From NCBI GenBank assembly GCA_016900015.1, contig JACJJM010000010.1, positions 56,345-120,344 of the forward strand: a DNA stretch of 64,000 nucleotides, read 5' to 3'. The DNA comes from Phocaeicola coprophilus. GTDB taxonomy: Bacteria > Bacteroidota > Bacteroidia > Bacteroidales > Bacteroidaceae. Both the position numbers and the translations under genes were made by a program. The notes below the pieces were generated by a model. It saw nothing but the letters and a program-made list of their open reading frames with translations. It was not told where the DNA came from and searched no databases. Positions 27,136 to 36,424 of this stretch are shown here, one piece after another (the stretch's first letter is position 1; the number at the start of each line of letters is the position of its first letter).

Positions 27136-28053
27136 ATGCCTTTAAATTTACCCGATAAACTGCCTGCCATCGAACTCTTGAAGCAGGAAAATATCTTTGT
27201 CATCGACCATTCGCGGGCGACGCGACAGGACATCCGCCCCCTGCGTATCGTCATCCTCAACTTGATGCCGCTGAAGATTACGACGGAGACTGATCTTGTC
27301 CGCCTGCTGTCGAACACACCGCTCCAGATAGAAATCTCATTCATGAAACTGCGCAGCCATACGCCGAAGAACACGCCTGTCGAACACATGAAGGCTTTCT
27401 ACAAGGATTTCGAACTGATGCGCGAGGAGCGTTTCGACGGCATGATTGTCACCGGTGCGCCCGTCGAGCAGATGCCTTTCGAGGAAGTGAGTTATTGGCC
27501 TGAAGTGTCGTCCATCTTCGACTGGGCACGCACACATGTCACTTCCACCTTATATATATGTTGGGCTGCGCAAGCCGGGCTTTACCGTTTTTATGGCATT
27601 CCCAAGTACGATTTGCCCGAGAAGATGTTCGGCATCTTCGAGCATCGTGTGAACCGTCCGCTGCTTCCCATCTTCCGCGGCTTCGACGATGTCTTTTACG
27701 TCCCTCACAGCCGTCACACGGAAGTGCGCCGTGCAGACATCGAACGCTGTCCGGAGTTGGACATTATTTCCGAATCGGACGAGTCGGGTGTCTATATGGT
27801 GATGGCACGTGGCGGGCGTGAATTCTTCATCACCGGGCATTCGGAATATTCTCCCTATACGCTTGACGGCGAATACAAGCGTGACCTGGCCAAGGGACTG
27901 CCCATCAAGATGCCGAAGAACTATTACCGCGGCGATGACCCCTCGCAGCCTCCCTTGGTGCGCTGGCGGGCTCATGCCAACCTGCTCTTCTCTAACTGGC
28001 TGAACTATTACGTATATCAAGAGACACCTTACGACATAAACGAGATACGCTGA
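27136..28053 (+). CDS. metA: Homoserine O-acyltransferase, MetA type (probably acetyl-CoA-specific)
   Basis: 305 aa. Acylates homoserine, committing it to methionine synthesis. The nucleophile Cys142 is in [10 protein letters not shown], and the His/Glu of the glutamine-amidotransferase-like fold are in PHSRHTEVR and the GHSEYSP region. Residue 111, in GAPVEQM, is Glu; in characterised MetA proteins Glu111 goes with acetyl-CoA use and Gly111 with succinyl-CoA. So the product may be O-acetylhomoserine (inference). ATG 27136 is preferred over 27109, which lies in the promoter. The stop shares one base with the start of the U32 gene. Confidence 0.94.
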   Translation: MPLNLPDKLPAIELLKQENIFVIDHSRATRQDIRPLRIVILNLMPLKITTETDLVRLLSNTPLQIEISFMKLRSHTPKNTPVEHMKAFYKDFELMREERFDGMIVTGAPVEQMPFEEVSYWPEVSSIFDWARTHVTSTLYICWAAQAGLYRFYGIPKYDLPEKMFGIFEHRVNRPLLPIFRGFDDVFYVPHSRHTEVRRADIERCPELDIISESDESGVYMVMARGGREFFITGHSEYSPYTLDGEYKRDLAKGLPIKMPKNYYRGDDPSQPPLVRWRAHANLLFSNWLNYYVYQETPYDINEIR

Positions 28054-29882
28054 TGAAACCTCGTAAGATAGAACTTCTGGCTCCGGCCAAAAACTTGGAG
28101 TGTGGCCTTGCGGCTGTCGACCACGGGGCAGACGCCGTCTACATCGGTGCCACCCGCTTCGGCGCGCGGGCAGCTGCCGGCAATTCGCTGAATGACATTG
28201 CACGGCTTGTCGACTACGCCCATCTCTACGGCGTGCGCATTTATGTCACCGTGAACACCATCCTGCGTGATGAGGAGCTGGCTGACACGCAGGCCATGAT
28301 TTGGGAGCTTTATCGGGCCGGTGTAGATGCGCTCATCGTGCAGGACATGGGCTTGCTGGAGCTTGATTTGCCTCCCATTCCCCTGCACGCCAGTACGCAG
28401 ATGGACAACCGTACGCCAGAGAAAGTCCGTTTCTTGGCTGATGTCGGTTTCCGTCAGGTAGTGTTGGCGCGTGAGCTGTCGTTGCAGGACATACGCCGGG
28501 TGCATGAAGCCTGTCCGGATGTCTCGCTCGAGGTGTTCGTGCACGGGGCGTTGTGTGTGAGCTACAGCGGACAGTGCTATGTGTCGCAAGCCTGTTTCGG
28601 ACGTAGTGCCAACCGTGGCGAGTGCGCGCAGTTCTGCCGCTTGGCTTTCGACCTGGAAGATGCCCGTGGACGGAAAATCGTGCACGACAAACATCTGCTT
28701 TCCCTCAAGGACCTCAATCAAAGTGATGTCCTGGAACAACTGCTTGATGCCGGAGCTACGTCGCTCAAGATTGAGGGCCGGCTGAAAGATGTCGCGTATG
28801 TGAAAAATGTGACTGCGGCCTACCGACGCAAGCTGGACGACCTATTCAAGCGGCGTAGGGAATATGTGAAAGCTTCCAGCGGCGAGGTCCGTTTGACATT
28901 TCGCCCGCAGTTGGACAAAAGTTTCAGTCGCGGCTTTACACACTATTTCCTGCTTGGGCGTGAGCGGGATGTCGCTTCGTTCGACACGCCGAAGTCGCTG
29001 GGCGAGGAGATGGGCACGGTGAAGGAGGTACGGGGCAACAGCCTGGTGGTCTCCGGAGTGAAGCCGTTCAACAATGGCGACGGAGTCTGCTTCCTGGATG
29101 AGAGTGGAAAGCTACGCGGTTTTCGCATCAATCGGGCGGAAGGCAACAGACTTTATCCCCAAGAAAAGCCGCATATTCCTCAGCGCACGGTGCTCTATCG
29201 TAACTTTGACCAGGAATTTGCCAATGTCTTAGCGCGCAAGAGCGCCGAGCGGCGTATTCAGGTGGACATCGAACTGTCCGAATGTGCCTTTGGTTTTACC
29301 CTGGGCATGACGGATGAGGACGGGCATCGTGCTGTGCTCGCTTTCGAAGCTGCGAAAGAGCCGGCACGGACTCCGCAGAAGAACCAATGGCGCACGCAGC
29401 TTGCCAAGTTGGGCAATACGCCCTTCGAATTGAGAGACATCCGTCTGCACATGACGGAAGACTGGTTCATACCGTCGTCCCTGCTGGCTGAATGGCGGCG
29501 GCGTGTGGTCGACTTGTTGGTGCAGACACGCCGCATCGGCTACTCCCGCGAAGTCGCCCGTATGAGTTCGCGTCCTTTGACCTATCCGCAACAGGAACTG
29601 ACCTATCTGGGCAATGTGATGAATGAACGAGCTGCACAGTTTTACAAGACATACGGCGTGCAGCGCATCGAGCCTGCCTTCGAACGCCGTCCGGTCGAGG
29701 AGGCTGTCTTAATGTTCTGCAAGCATTGCCTGCGTTATAGCATGGGGTGGTGTCCCGTGCACCAGAAAGGACGTTCTCCCTATCAGGAGCCTTATTATCT
29801 GGTTTCGTCCGACGGACGGCGTTTCCGCTTGGACTTTGACTGCAGACAGTGTCAGATGAAAGTGTCGTATGCGCGTGAATAG
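28053..29882 (+). CDS. U32 family peptidase-like protein (RlhA/TrhP type)
   Basis: 609 aa. The U32 signature EVFVHGALCVSYSGQCYVSQACFGRSANRGECAQFCR gives clustered Cys residues (about residues 165-195), joined late in the protein by CKHC...CPVH and CRQCQ, which could hold an Fe-S cluster. Relatives in E. coli hydroxylate rRNA (RlhA) or tRNA (TrhP) bases, using prephenate-linked chemistry; others are called collagenase-like without proof. The long C-terminal extension corresponds to DUF3656-type proteins. It starts on the last base of metA and overlaps the next gene by 14 nt. An RNA-modifying role is more likely than proteolysis (inference). Confidence 0.85.
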   Translation: MKPRKIELLAPAKNLECGLAAVDHGADAVYIGATRFGARAAAGNSLNDIARLVDYAHLYGVRIYVTVNTILRDEELADTQAMIWELYRAGVDALIVQDMGLLELDLPPIPLHASTQMDNRTPEKVRFLADVGFRQVVLARELSLQDIRRVHEACPDVSLEVFVHGALCVSYSGQCYVSQACFGRSANRGECAQFCRLAFDLEDARGRKIVHDKHLLSLKDLNQSDVLEQLLDAGATSLKIEGRLKDVAYVKNVTAAYRRKLDDLFKRRREYVKASSGEVRLTFRPQLDKSFSRGFTHYFLLGRERDVASFDTPKSLGEEMGTVKEVRGNSLVVSGVKPFNNGDGVCFLDESGKLRGFRINRAEGNRLYPQEKPHIPQRTVLYRNFDQEFANVLARKSAERRIQVDIELSECAFGFTLGMTDEDGHRAVLAFEAAKEPARTPQKNQWRTQLAKLGNTPFELRDIRLHMTEDWFIPSSLLAEWRRRVVDLLVQTRRIGYSREVARMSSRPLTYPQQELTYLGNVMNERAAQFYKTYGVQRIEPAFERRPVEEAVLMFCKHCLRYSMGWCPVHQKGRSPYQEPYYLVSSDGRRFRLDFDCRQCQMKVSYARE

Positions 29883-30834
29883 ATGGTGGATAGGGCTGCT
29901 GCTGGCTGTTGTGACGGTGCTGACCTCATGCCGTTATGCCGAGCCGGACTACTCCGGGTGGAATCTCACTCGCGAGCAACGCGACTCCCTGGAGTTTCGT
30001 GCCACGCATCACTATGGAGTGAATTACAACTTCCAGGTCCTGGCTGATTCCCTTCCTTTGCGACAGATGCTCAGCGCAGACTCGCTTTGGCTCTATCGTG
30101 GCGATGTGCTTGTCGTCGCCGACTATGCCGTCATGACCTCGGACACGGCCCACGCCGTGTGGATTAAGGTCGCACGTGACCAGGACACGATGGGCTGGAT
30201 TGCAGAAGACCGCTTGCTCGACAACGTCGTCCCCATCGACCCCATTTCACGGTTCATCCATTGGTTCAGCAGTCTGCGTACACGCGTTTTCCTTGTCGTC
30301 GTCGGTGCTTTCATCCTTTTCTATCTGTATCGTCGTTCGCGCCGTGACGCACGTCGCTCCTTGCGTGCGCAACATATCGACAGCATCTATCCTGTGCTCT
30401 TGTGTTGCTGTGTCGTGCTGGCCGCCACGTTGTATGCCAGTATCCAGCGTTTTGCGCCAGAGACATGGGTGCACTATTATTTCAACCCCTCGCTCAATCC
30501 CTTTGCACTCCCGCCTGTGTTGGCTTTGTTTGTCCTTTTCGTGTGGGGCATGTTGCTTGTGTCGTTGGCTTTGGTCGACGACCTTTTCCATCAGGCCGAC
30601 TTCTCCACGTCGTTCTTTTATCTGCTGGGACTAGGCACGCTCTGCATTTTCCTCTATCTGCTCGTGACGTGGAGTGTCTACTACTATGTGGGCTATGCGC
30701 TGGTGCTTCTCTTTCTTGCGATGGCTGTCCGTCATCTGTTGCGCACTTGTATGGGAGCTTACACCTGTGGACACTGCGGTGCGCGTCTCCCGCACAAAGG
30801 CGTGTGTCCACACTGCGGTTATGACAACATCTGA
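29869..30834 (+). CDS. Membrane protein with lipoprotein-like N-terminus and C-terminal zinc ribbon
   Basis: 321 aa, function unknown. The first 21 residues form a signal ending in LTSC, a plausible lipobox, followed by a short SH3-like segment (about residues 45-115, LWLYRGDVLVVADYAVM...GWIAEDRL). Four to five membrane helices follow (about 140-290). The end is a zinc ribbon, CGHCGARLPHKGVCPHCG. The 14-nt overlap with the U32 gene implies coupled expression. The combination of export signal and a terminal zinc ribbon, probably cytoplasmic, is unusual. Confidence 0.65.
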   Translation: MRVNRWWIGLLLAVVTVLTSCRYAEPDYSGWNLTREQRDSLEFRATHHYGVNYNFQVLADSLPLRQMLSADSLWLYRGDVLVVADYAVMTSDTAHAVWIKVARDQDTMGWIAEDRLLDNVVPIDPISRFIHWFSSLRTRVFLVVVGAFILFYLYRRSRRDARRSLRAQHIDSIYPVLLCCCVVLAATLYASIQRFAPETWVHYYFNPSLNPFALPPVLALFVLFVWGMLLVSLALVDDLFHQADFSTSFFYLLGLGTLCIFLYLLVTWSVYYYVGYALVLLFLAMAVRHLLRTCMGAYTCGHCGARLPHKGVCPHCGYDNI

Positions 30835-30959
30835 CTGGTCTTTTGAAGAAATCTGTTTCTGCTTTCTTACTTTTTGTTCTTTTTCATAATCTTTTCAGAA
30901 TTCCCCTCTAGTTTTGCAGCAGAAATCAATGATAATGGAAATATAAACTTAAAAGCTTT

Positions 30960-31814
30960 ATGATTATGAAAACTATTGGATGGATGAAAGTAGCCATGAT
31001 GTTTGTGGCTGGAACATTTGTGTTCACTGCATGTGACGATGACGACAACAAGTTTGCTGCACCGGAAGCCGTGCAAGCGGCCTTCAACCAACAGTATGGT
31101 GACGCCACCCGTGTCGAGTGGGAACGGGAAAGAAACGGCTATCTCGTAGCCGAATTCTGGAAAGACAACAAGGAGTATGACGCATGGTACACGACCGAAG
31201 GACAGTGGGTCATGACAGAAGTTGACCACCGGAACGACCTCAATGCCCTGCCGCAGGCGGTGCGCGATGGATTTGCAGCTTCGGCTTATGCTCAGTGGAG
31301 AGTCGACGACATAGACGAGATACAACGGCCGGACTATGAGAATGTCTACAAAATCGAGGTCGAGCAGAACGGCCAGCAAGACATGGACTTGTATTTTGAC
31401 GTGAATGGTACGCTCTTCCGCGAAGTGGCTGACGGCAACGACGACCGCAACGAAGGCATGCTTCCGTCACAGATGCCCGCTGGGATTCAGGCATTCATCG
31501 ACGAACGTTACCCGAATGCACGCATCGTCGACTTCGACATGGAGCGTGGACGCTACGAAGTGGATGTGATTTACAACAGCCAGAGCATCGATATTCTCTT
31601 TGACACAGACGCCAACTGGATTTCCAGCGCGACGGACTATGAGCGCAATGTACCCGAGGTCGTGAAGAATGCCATCAATGCCAACTTCTCAGGCAAACGC
31701 ATCGACGACTGTGACTTCGTGGAGACTGCTGCAGGTGAACGTTATTGGCTTGTCGACATTGACAATCAAGAGGCTGATGTGCGTGTCAGCGAAGATGGAC
31801 AGATATTAGCCTGA
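30960..31814 (+). CDS. PepSY-like (DUF2874) lipoprotein
   Basis: 284 aa. Signal with lipobox VFTAC followed by DDDDN. Three or four repeats of the pattern 'aromatic/charged YGDATRVEWERE..., YL..EF', typical of the PepSY-like/BLIP-like beta-lactamase-inhibitor fold, are visible at about residues 35-95, 105-145, 160-215 and 225-280. Probably periplasmic or outer-membrane attached; the ligand is unknown. ATG 30960 or 30966 may start it. A hairpin terminator follows 40 nt after the stop. Confidence 0.75.
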   Translation: MIMKTIGWMKVAMMFVAGTFVFTACDDDDNKFAAPEAVQAAFNQQYGDATRVEWERERNGYLVAEFWKDNKEYDAWYTTEGQWVMTEVDHRNDLNALPQAVRDGFAASAYAQWRVDDIDEIQRPDYENVYKIEVEQNGQQDMDLYFDVNGTLFREVADGNDDRNEGMLPSQMPAGIQAFIDERYPNARIVDFDMERGRYEVDVIYNSQSIDILFDTDANWISSATDYERNVPEVVKNAINANFSGKRIDDCDFVETAAGERYWLVDIDNQEADVRVSEDGQILA

Positions 31815-31854
31815 CACAGGCATACTGCCGACCCTGTAAGGACAGGTGAGGGGC

Positions 31855-31893
31855 AAGGAGGCTATCTCAAATAGATTTTGAGGTAGTCTCCTT
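31855..31893. terminator. Hairpin terminator (GGAGGCTATCTCAAA type)
   Basis: Arms AAGGAGGCTATCTCAAA (31855-31871) and TTTGAGGTAGTCTCCTT (31877-31893) pair over 17 bp with two wobbles, then GTCGTTTT. Shares its sequence with the terminator at 36350 and, more loosely, 42011. Confidence 0.85.
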
Positions 31894-31995
31894 GTCGTTT
31901 TATCCTTTTCTGCCGTGTGTGCCATCGAGCCGTTGCCGGACCTTCCTGTCTTGCCAAAGTGAATTGTTACGAAAAAATGTGATTCTTCAGGAGTG

Positions 31996-32781
31996 TCAGC
32001 TGATGACTTTCCAGTGGAGGAGTGCGTTCCGCACACCGTCGTCATCGACAGATGTCGTCACATAGTCGGCTTCAGCCTGGATGGCAGGCTGTGCGTTGCC
32101 CATGGCCACACCGACTCCCGCTCTTCGCAGCATGGGGATGTCGTTTCCCCCGTCGCCGAAAGCCATCGTCTCGTCGATGGATATGCCGAAGCGGGCAGCC
32201 ATCAGTTCAATGCCCCGGCCCTTGTCCGCACCGTCGGCCGTGATGTCGGTAAATGCCGGATGCCACCGTCCAGAGATGCAATCGGAGAGAAGGGGCATCA
32301 GGCGGCGTTCTGTCTCTTCGTCCACGATGGGTGTGATTTGGATGATGCGCTCTTTGTAGATAGTGTCGAGAGGTGGGTTCTCTGGCAAGTGCCGGACGTT
32401 GAGATAGTCACAGAAAATCTTGTAGAGCAATTCGTTCGGATGCTGGAGGACGACGTGTTTTTCGCCGACATAGACGCAGGCGAAACCAAGTTCGTCAGAC
32501 ATGCGGGCCATCGTGCGCACGTCTGCATCAGGGATGGGGGTGCAGACGACAGTTTCCTCGCCGACGAAGCAGTAGGCGCCATTGGTCGTCACATAGCCGT
32601 CGATGAGGTGCTTGATGGCATCCAGATTGTCTATAATCGCGATGGGGCGTCCCGTAGCGATGAATATTTTCACTCCGGCCTCATGGGCCTTTTCCAATGC
32701 GTCAATCGTCGAAGCCGGGATGGCATGTGTGCGGAAGCTCACGAGTGTCCCGTCAATGTCAAAAAACAAAGCCTTAATCAT
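31996..32781 (-). CDS. Cof-type HAD-IIB hydrolase
   Basis: 261 aa cytoplasmic phosphatase. The HAD nucleophile loop FFDIDGTL (Asp8, Asp10) is at the N-terminus, IFIATGR is motif II, and GDGGNDIPML is motif IV. The alpha/beta cap between about residues 85 and 185 is of the C2B type seen in Cof/YbiV sugar-phosphate and FMN phosphatases. The substrate is not predictable. It is transcribed towards the PepSY gene and diverges from the pyrophosphatase. Confidence 0.9.
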   Translation of the reverse strand: MIKALFFDIDGTLVSFRTHAIPASTIDALEKAHEAGVKIFIATGRPIAIIDNLDAIKHLIDGYVTTNGAYCFVGEETVVCTPIPDADVRTMARMSDELGFACVYVGEKHVVLQHPNELLYKIFCDYLNVRHLPENPPLDTIYKERIIQITPIVDEETERRLMPLLSDCISGRWHPAFTDITADGADKGRGIELMAARFGISIDETMAFGDGGNDIPMLRRAGVGVAMGNAQPAIQAEADYVTTSVDDDGVRNALLHWKVIS

Positions 32782-32808
32782 AATATGTACCTATCTTGTT
32801 CCGGGAGG

Positions 32809-32816
32809 CAAAGATA
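32809..32816 (-). promoter_or_regulatory. -7 box of the HAD hydrolase gene
   Basis: Minus-strand TATCTTTG, exact TAnnTTTG, 28 nt before the ATG at 32781. Confidence 0.5.
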
Positions 32817-32931
32817 GTGATAAAAGGAATGTGCCGCGCCTGCGGCAGGGGAGAATCGGTCTTCACAGTCCGGCATTGCCATCTGAAAAGTGACGACTTC
32901 CGGCTTCGAGGCGCAAAAAAGCTGCCGAACA

Positions 32932-32963
32932 TTTGCACGGCCGCAGGCTTTTACTTACATTTG
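32932..32963 (+). promoter_or_regulatory. Canonical Bacteroides promoter of hppA
   Basis: TTTG (32932-32935), a 20-nt spacer, then TACATTTG (32956-32963): both boxes match the -33/-7 consensus with ideal spacing, the best promoter in the window. The ATG is 36 nt downstream. Confidence 0.8.
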
Positions 32964-32999
32964 AAGCGAAGAAAAACATACCTTAATTATATTAATAGC

Positions 33000-35207
33000 A
33001 TGGAACATTTACTCTTCTGGCTTGTGCCGGTATCGTCGGTGCTCGCCCTCTGTTACGCTTACTATTTCTATAAGCAAATGAAGAAAGTGAGCGAAGGTAC
33101 TCCACAAATGGCGCATATTGCGGCAGCAGTCCGCAAGGGCGCCATGTCTTACTTGAAGCAACAGTATAAGGTCGTCGGCTGGGTGTTTGTCGCCCTGGTC
33201 ATCCTTTTCTCCATCATGGCCTACGGCTTCGGGGTGCAAAATTCTTGGGTTCCCGTCGCATTCCTGACGGGAGGTTTCTTCTCCGGACTTTCCGGTTTTC
33301 TCGGCATGAAGACTGCCACTTATGCGTCGGCACGTACGGCTAACGCTGCACGCGAATCGCTCAACGGCGGTCTGCGCGTCGCCTTCCGTAGCGGCGCGGT
33401 GATGGGACTCATCGTTGTCGGCCTGGGACTGTTGGACATCTCGTTCTGGTATTTGTTGCTGAATGCCGTCATTCCGGAAGATGCGCTCACTCCGACCCAG
33501 AAGCTTTGCGTCATCACGACCACGATGCTGACCTTCGGCATGGGTGCGAGCACGCAGGCCCTTTTTGCACGTGTCGGAGGTGGTATCTACACGAAAGCGG
33601 CAGACGTGGGTGCTGACCTCGTCGGAAAAGTGGAGGCAGGCATACCGGAAGACGACCCGCGCAATCCGGCAACAATCGCGGACAATGTGGGTGACAATGT
33701 GGGCGACGTGGCCGGCATGGGTGCTGACCTCTACGAGTCTTATTGCGGTTCCATCCTCTCCACAGCTGCGCTGGGTGCAGCAGCTTTCCTTCATTCCGGC
33801 GACACGGTGATGCAGTTTAAGGCAGTCATAGCCCCGATGCTTATTGCGGCTGTCGGCATCTTGCTTTCCATTATCGGCATATTCGCTGTCCGCACGAAGG
33901 AGAAAGCCAATATCAAGGACCTGCTCGGTTCGCTTTCCGTCGGTACGAACCTGAGTTCCGGACTTATCGTTGTGGCCACGTTCCTTATCATGTGGTTGCT
34001 GGGTCTTGACAACTGGGCACTCATCAGTTGCTCCGTCGTTGTCGGCCTCCTGATGGGCGTTGTCATCGGACGTTCGACGGAATATTACACGTCTCAGTCC
34101 TACGCGCCTACGCGCCGCCTGAGCGAAAGCGGCAAGACCGGTCCTGCCACAGTCATCATCTCAGGTATCGGCTTGGGCATGCTCTCGACGGCCATCCCCG
34201 TCATCGCTGTCGTCATCGGCATCATCCTCTCCTATCTCTTTGCTGCCGGCTTTGACCTGTCTAACGTCAGCATGGGTCTCTACGGCATCGGCATCGCGGC
34301 AGTCGGAATGCTTTCTACGCTGGGCATCACGCTGGCTACGGATGCGTATGGTCCTATCGCGGACAATGCGGGCGGTAATGCCGAAATGTCCGGCCTTGGC
34401 AAGGAAGTGCGCCAGCGCACGGATGCACTCGACTCGCTTGGCAACACGACGGCTGCGACAGGCAAAGGCTTCGCTATCGGTTCGGCTGCCTTGACAGGAC
34501 TTGCCCTGCTGGCTTCTTACATCGAAGAGATTCGTATCGGTCTTGACCGTATCGGCACGGAGGTGTTGACGCTCGCTGATGGACGCTCTATTCCTGTGAG
34601 TGAAGCGACGTTTACCGATTTCATGTATTACTATGACGTCACACTGATGAACCCCAACGTTTTGGCCGGTATGTTTATCGGTGCGATGATGGCCTTCCTC
34701 TTCTGTGGACTGACGATGAATGCAGTCGGCCGTGCGGCTTCCCACATGGTGGCAGAGGTGCGCCGCCAGTTCCGTGAGATGAAGGGTATACTTTCCGGCG
34801 AGACTGAGCCGGACTACGAACGCTGCGTGCAGATTTCGACCAAGGGCGCACAGCGTGAGATGGTCGTGCCGTCATTGCTCGCCATCATTGCTCCGGTCGT
34901 GACCGGATTCATCTTCGGCGTGCCCGGTGTGCTGGGCTTGCTCGTCGGCGGATTGAGCAGTGGTTTTGTGCTCGCCGTGTTCATGGCCAATGCCGGAGGT
35001 GCGTGGGACAATGCAAAGAAATATGTCGAAGAAGGCAACTTCGGTGGCAAAGGTAGCGAAGTTCACAAAGCGACAGTCGTCGGCGACACGGTTGGCGACC
35101 CGTTCAAGGATACTTCCGGCCCGAGTCTGAATATATTGATAAAACTGATGAGTATGGTAGCCATCGTCATGGCAGGTCTGACCGTCAGCTGGAGTTTGTT
35201 AGGATAA
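33000..35207 (+). CDS. hppA: Membrane-bound K+-dependent sodium/proton-pumping pyrophosphatase
   Basis: 735 aa, about 16 membrane segments. Hydrolyses pyrophosphate and pumps Na+ and/or H+ across the inner membrane. Catalytic loops are [45 protein letters not shown] and, near the C-terminus, [10 protein letters not shown] and [30 protein letters not shown] has Ala where K+-independent enzymes have Lys, so K+ dependence is predicted. Bacteroides relatives are reported to pump both Na+ and H+, but this cannot be settled here. ATG 33000 fits the promoter; the open frame upstream to 32796 is untranslated leader and upstream DNA. Confidence 0.95.
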   Translation: MEHLLFWLVPVSSVLALCYAYYFYKQMKKVSEGTPQMAHIAAAVRKGAMSYLKQQYKVVGWVFVALVILFSIMAYGFGVQNSWVPVAFLTGGFFSGLSGFLGMKTATYASARTANAARESLNGGLRVAFRSGAVMGLIVVGLGLLDISFWYLLLNAVIPEDALTPTQKLCVITTTMLTFGMGASTQALFARVGGGIYTKAADVGADLVGKVEAGIPEDDPRNPATIADNVGDNVGDVAGMGADLYESYCGSILSTAALGAAAFLHSGDTVMQFKAVIAPMLIAAVGILLSIIGIFAVRTKEKANIKDLLGSLSVGTNLSSGLIVVATFLIMWLLGLDNWALISCSVVVGLLMGVVIGRSTEYYTSQSYAPTRRLSESGKTGPATVIISGIGLGMLSTAIPVIAVVIGIILSYLFAAGFDLSNVSMGLYGIGIAAVGMLSTLGITLATDAYGPIADNAGGNAEMSGLGKEVRQRTDALDSLGNTTAATGKGFAIGSAALTGLALLASYIEEIRIGLDRIGTEVLTLADGRSIPVSEATFTDFMYYYDVTLMNPNVLAGMFIGAMMAFLFCGLTMNAVGRAASHMVAEVRRQFREMKGILSGETEPDYERCVQISTKGAQREMVVPSLLAIIAPVVTGFIFGVPGVLGLLVGGLSSGFVLAVFMANAGGAWDNAKKYVEEGNFGGKGSEVHKATVVGDTVGDPFKDTSGPSLNILIKLMSMVAIVMAGLTVSWSLLG

Positions 35208-35234
35208 CACGTTGAACATTCCAAAAAATCATGC

Positions 35235-35275
35235 ACCCCGCGTAGATTCGTTCGCGAATTTGCGCGGGGTTTTCT
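35235..35275 (+). terminator. Terminator of hppA with UUCG loop
   Basis: Stem ACCCCGCG (35235-35242)/CGCGGGGT (35263-35270) with an inner ATTCG/CGAAT stem closed by a TTCG tetraloop, then TTTTC. It lies 27 nt after the stop. Confidence 0.9.
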
Positions 35276-35322
35276 ATTTATTTCCCACCTTTGCATTTGA
35301 TTTCACTTAATACTTTATTACT

Positions 35323-36282
35323 ATGAAACGACTACGAACTCTACTTCTCGGGGCATGCCTCTGCGTGTCCTTCTTGCCCGCGGCCGCACAGACGGCTACC
35401 ACATCGGCCGACGAAGGCGAATATTACGTTTCCAGCTCTTTCCATGAACCTGCCGATGAAGGCTTGCGTTTCATCTATAGCCGCGATGGTCTCCATTGGG
35501 ACAGTATTCCGGGGACATGGCTGGCTCCGGAGCTGGGCGACAGCATCATGCGTGACCCTTCGGTCTGGCGTGGAGAGGATGGCACGTACCATCTGGTATG
35601 GACCATCGCATGGAAGGGAGATACCGGCATCGGTTATTCCAGCTCGACCGATCTCATACATTGGACTCCCCAACGGCGTATTCCTGTGATGGACAGCATA
35701 CGGCATACTTACAGTGTCTGGGCTCCGGAGCTGTTTTATGATGACACGAAAGGCGAGTATATGATTGTGTTTACGGCTCAGGTGGACGACAAGACATCGA
35801 CCGGGCGTCGCAATGAGCATGGCGACTATCACCGTATGTATTATGTCACGACACGTGACTTTGTGGCTTTCTCTGAGCCGCGTCTCCTTTACGATGCCGG
35901 TTATAGCTGCATCGACGGTGTCATTGTCAAGCGTGGCGAAGGTGACTATGTGCTTGTCGCCAAGGACAACCGTAAGGCAAACAGTAATCTGCGGGTAGCT
36001 TTTTCGAGACGTCCTGAAGGACCTTATACGCTTCCCTTGTCACGTCCATTCACCGGCATCTTTGCCGAAGGTCCGTCCGTCACGAAGGTGGGTGACACCT
36101 ATTATATATACTACGACCTTTATCGCCGCCATATCTACGGGGCATCCACGACGAAAGATTTCATCCATTTCACAGATGTCACGTCCAATGCCGCATTTCC
36201 TGCCGGACACAAGCATGGCACAGTCTTTAAAGCGCCGGCCTCAACTGTGGAGGCCCTCATTCGTGCTTCGCAGAAAAAGTAA
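35323..36282 (+). CDS. Glycoside hydrolase family 43-like protein
   Basis: 319 aa. Signal peptide ending FLPAAAQ, so periplasmic or surface. Five-bladed propeller signs are repeated 'YYVSSSF', 'GLRFIYSRDGLHW', 'HLVWTIAWKGDTGIGYSSSTDLIHW', 'SVWAPELFYD'. Candidate acidic catalytic residues are Asp78 (MRDPSVW), Asp198 (CIDGVI) and Glu249 (AEGPSV), in the order expected for GH43. Members cleave arabinose- or xylose-containing side chains; the exact linkage is unknown. A near-consensus box CACCTTTG (35286-35293) lies 30 nt upstream. Two further polysaccharide-active genes follow at 37 kb. Confidence 0.78.
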   Translation: MKRLRTLLLGACLCVSFLPAAAQTATTSADEGEYYVSSSFHEPADEGLRFIYSRDGLHWDSIPGTWLAPELGDSIMRDPSVWRGEDGTYHLVWTIAWKGDTGIGYSSSTDLIHWTPQRRIPVMDSIRHTYSVWAPELFYDDTKGEYMIVFTAQVDDKTSTGRRNEHGDYHRMYYVTTRDFVAFSEPRLLYDAGYSCIDGVIVKRGEGDYVLVAKDNRKANSNLRVAFSRRPEGPYTLPLSRPFTGIFAEGPSVTKVGDTYYIYYDLYRRHIYGASTTKDFIHFTDVTSNAAFPAGHKHGTVFKAPASTVEALIRASQKK

Positions 36283-36349
36283 GCCGGTTCTTTCGCACGC
36301 ATTTTGAAAAAACATCGGAAACATGCTGTCTGGAATGATAAAATATAAG

Positions 36350-36390
36350 AGGAGGCTGTCTCAAATTCAAGGTTGAGGCAGCCTCCTTTA
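36350..36390. terminator. Hairpin terminator (GGAGGCTGTCTCAAA type)
   Basis: Arms AGGAGGCTGTCTCAA (36350-36364) and TTGAGGCAGCCTCCT (36373-36387) with one wobble, then TTA. Lies between the GH43-like gene and the convergent DUF4923 gene. Confidence 0.85.
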
Positions 36391-36424
36391 GGTCAGGCTT
36401 TAGTGTTGCTGTTAGCCGTAAATC

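Noticed and set aside
32796..32999. N-terminal extension of the pyrophosphatase
   Set aside because: The promoter (-33/-7 boxes) lies inside it, and the residues are unlike any pyrophosphatase start.
36290..36424. MITE at the hairpin after the GH43-like gene
   Set aside because: The similarity to other hairpins is limited to the stem and fits a terminator family; no target-site duplication was seen.
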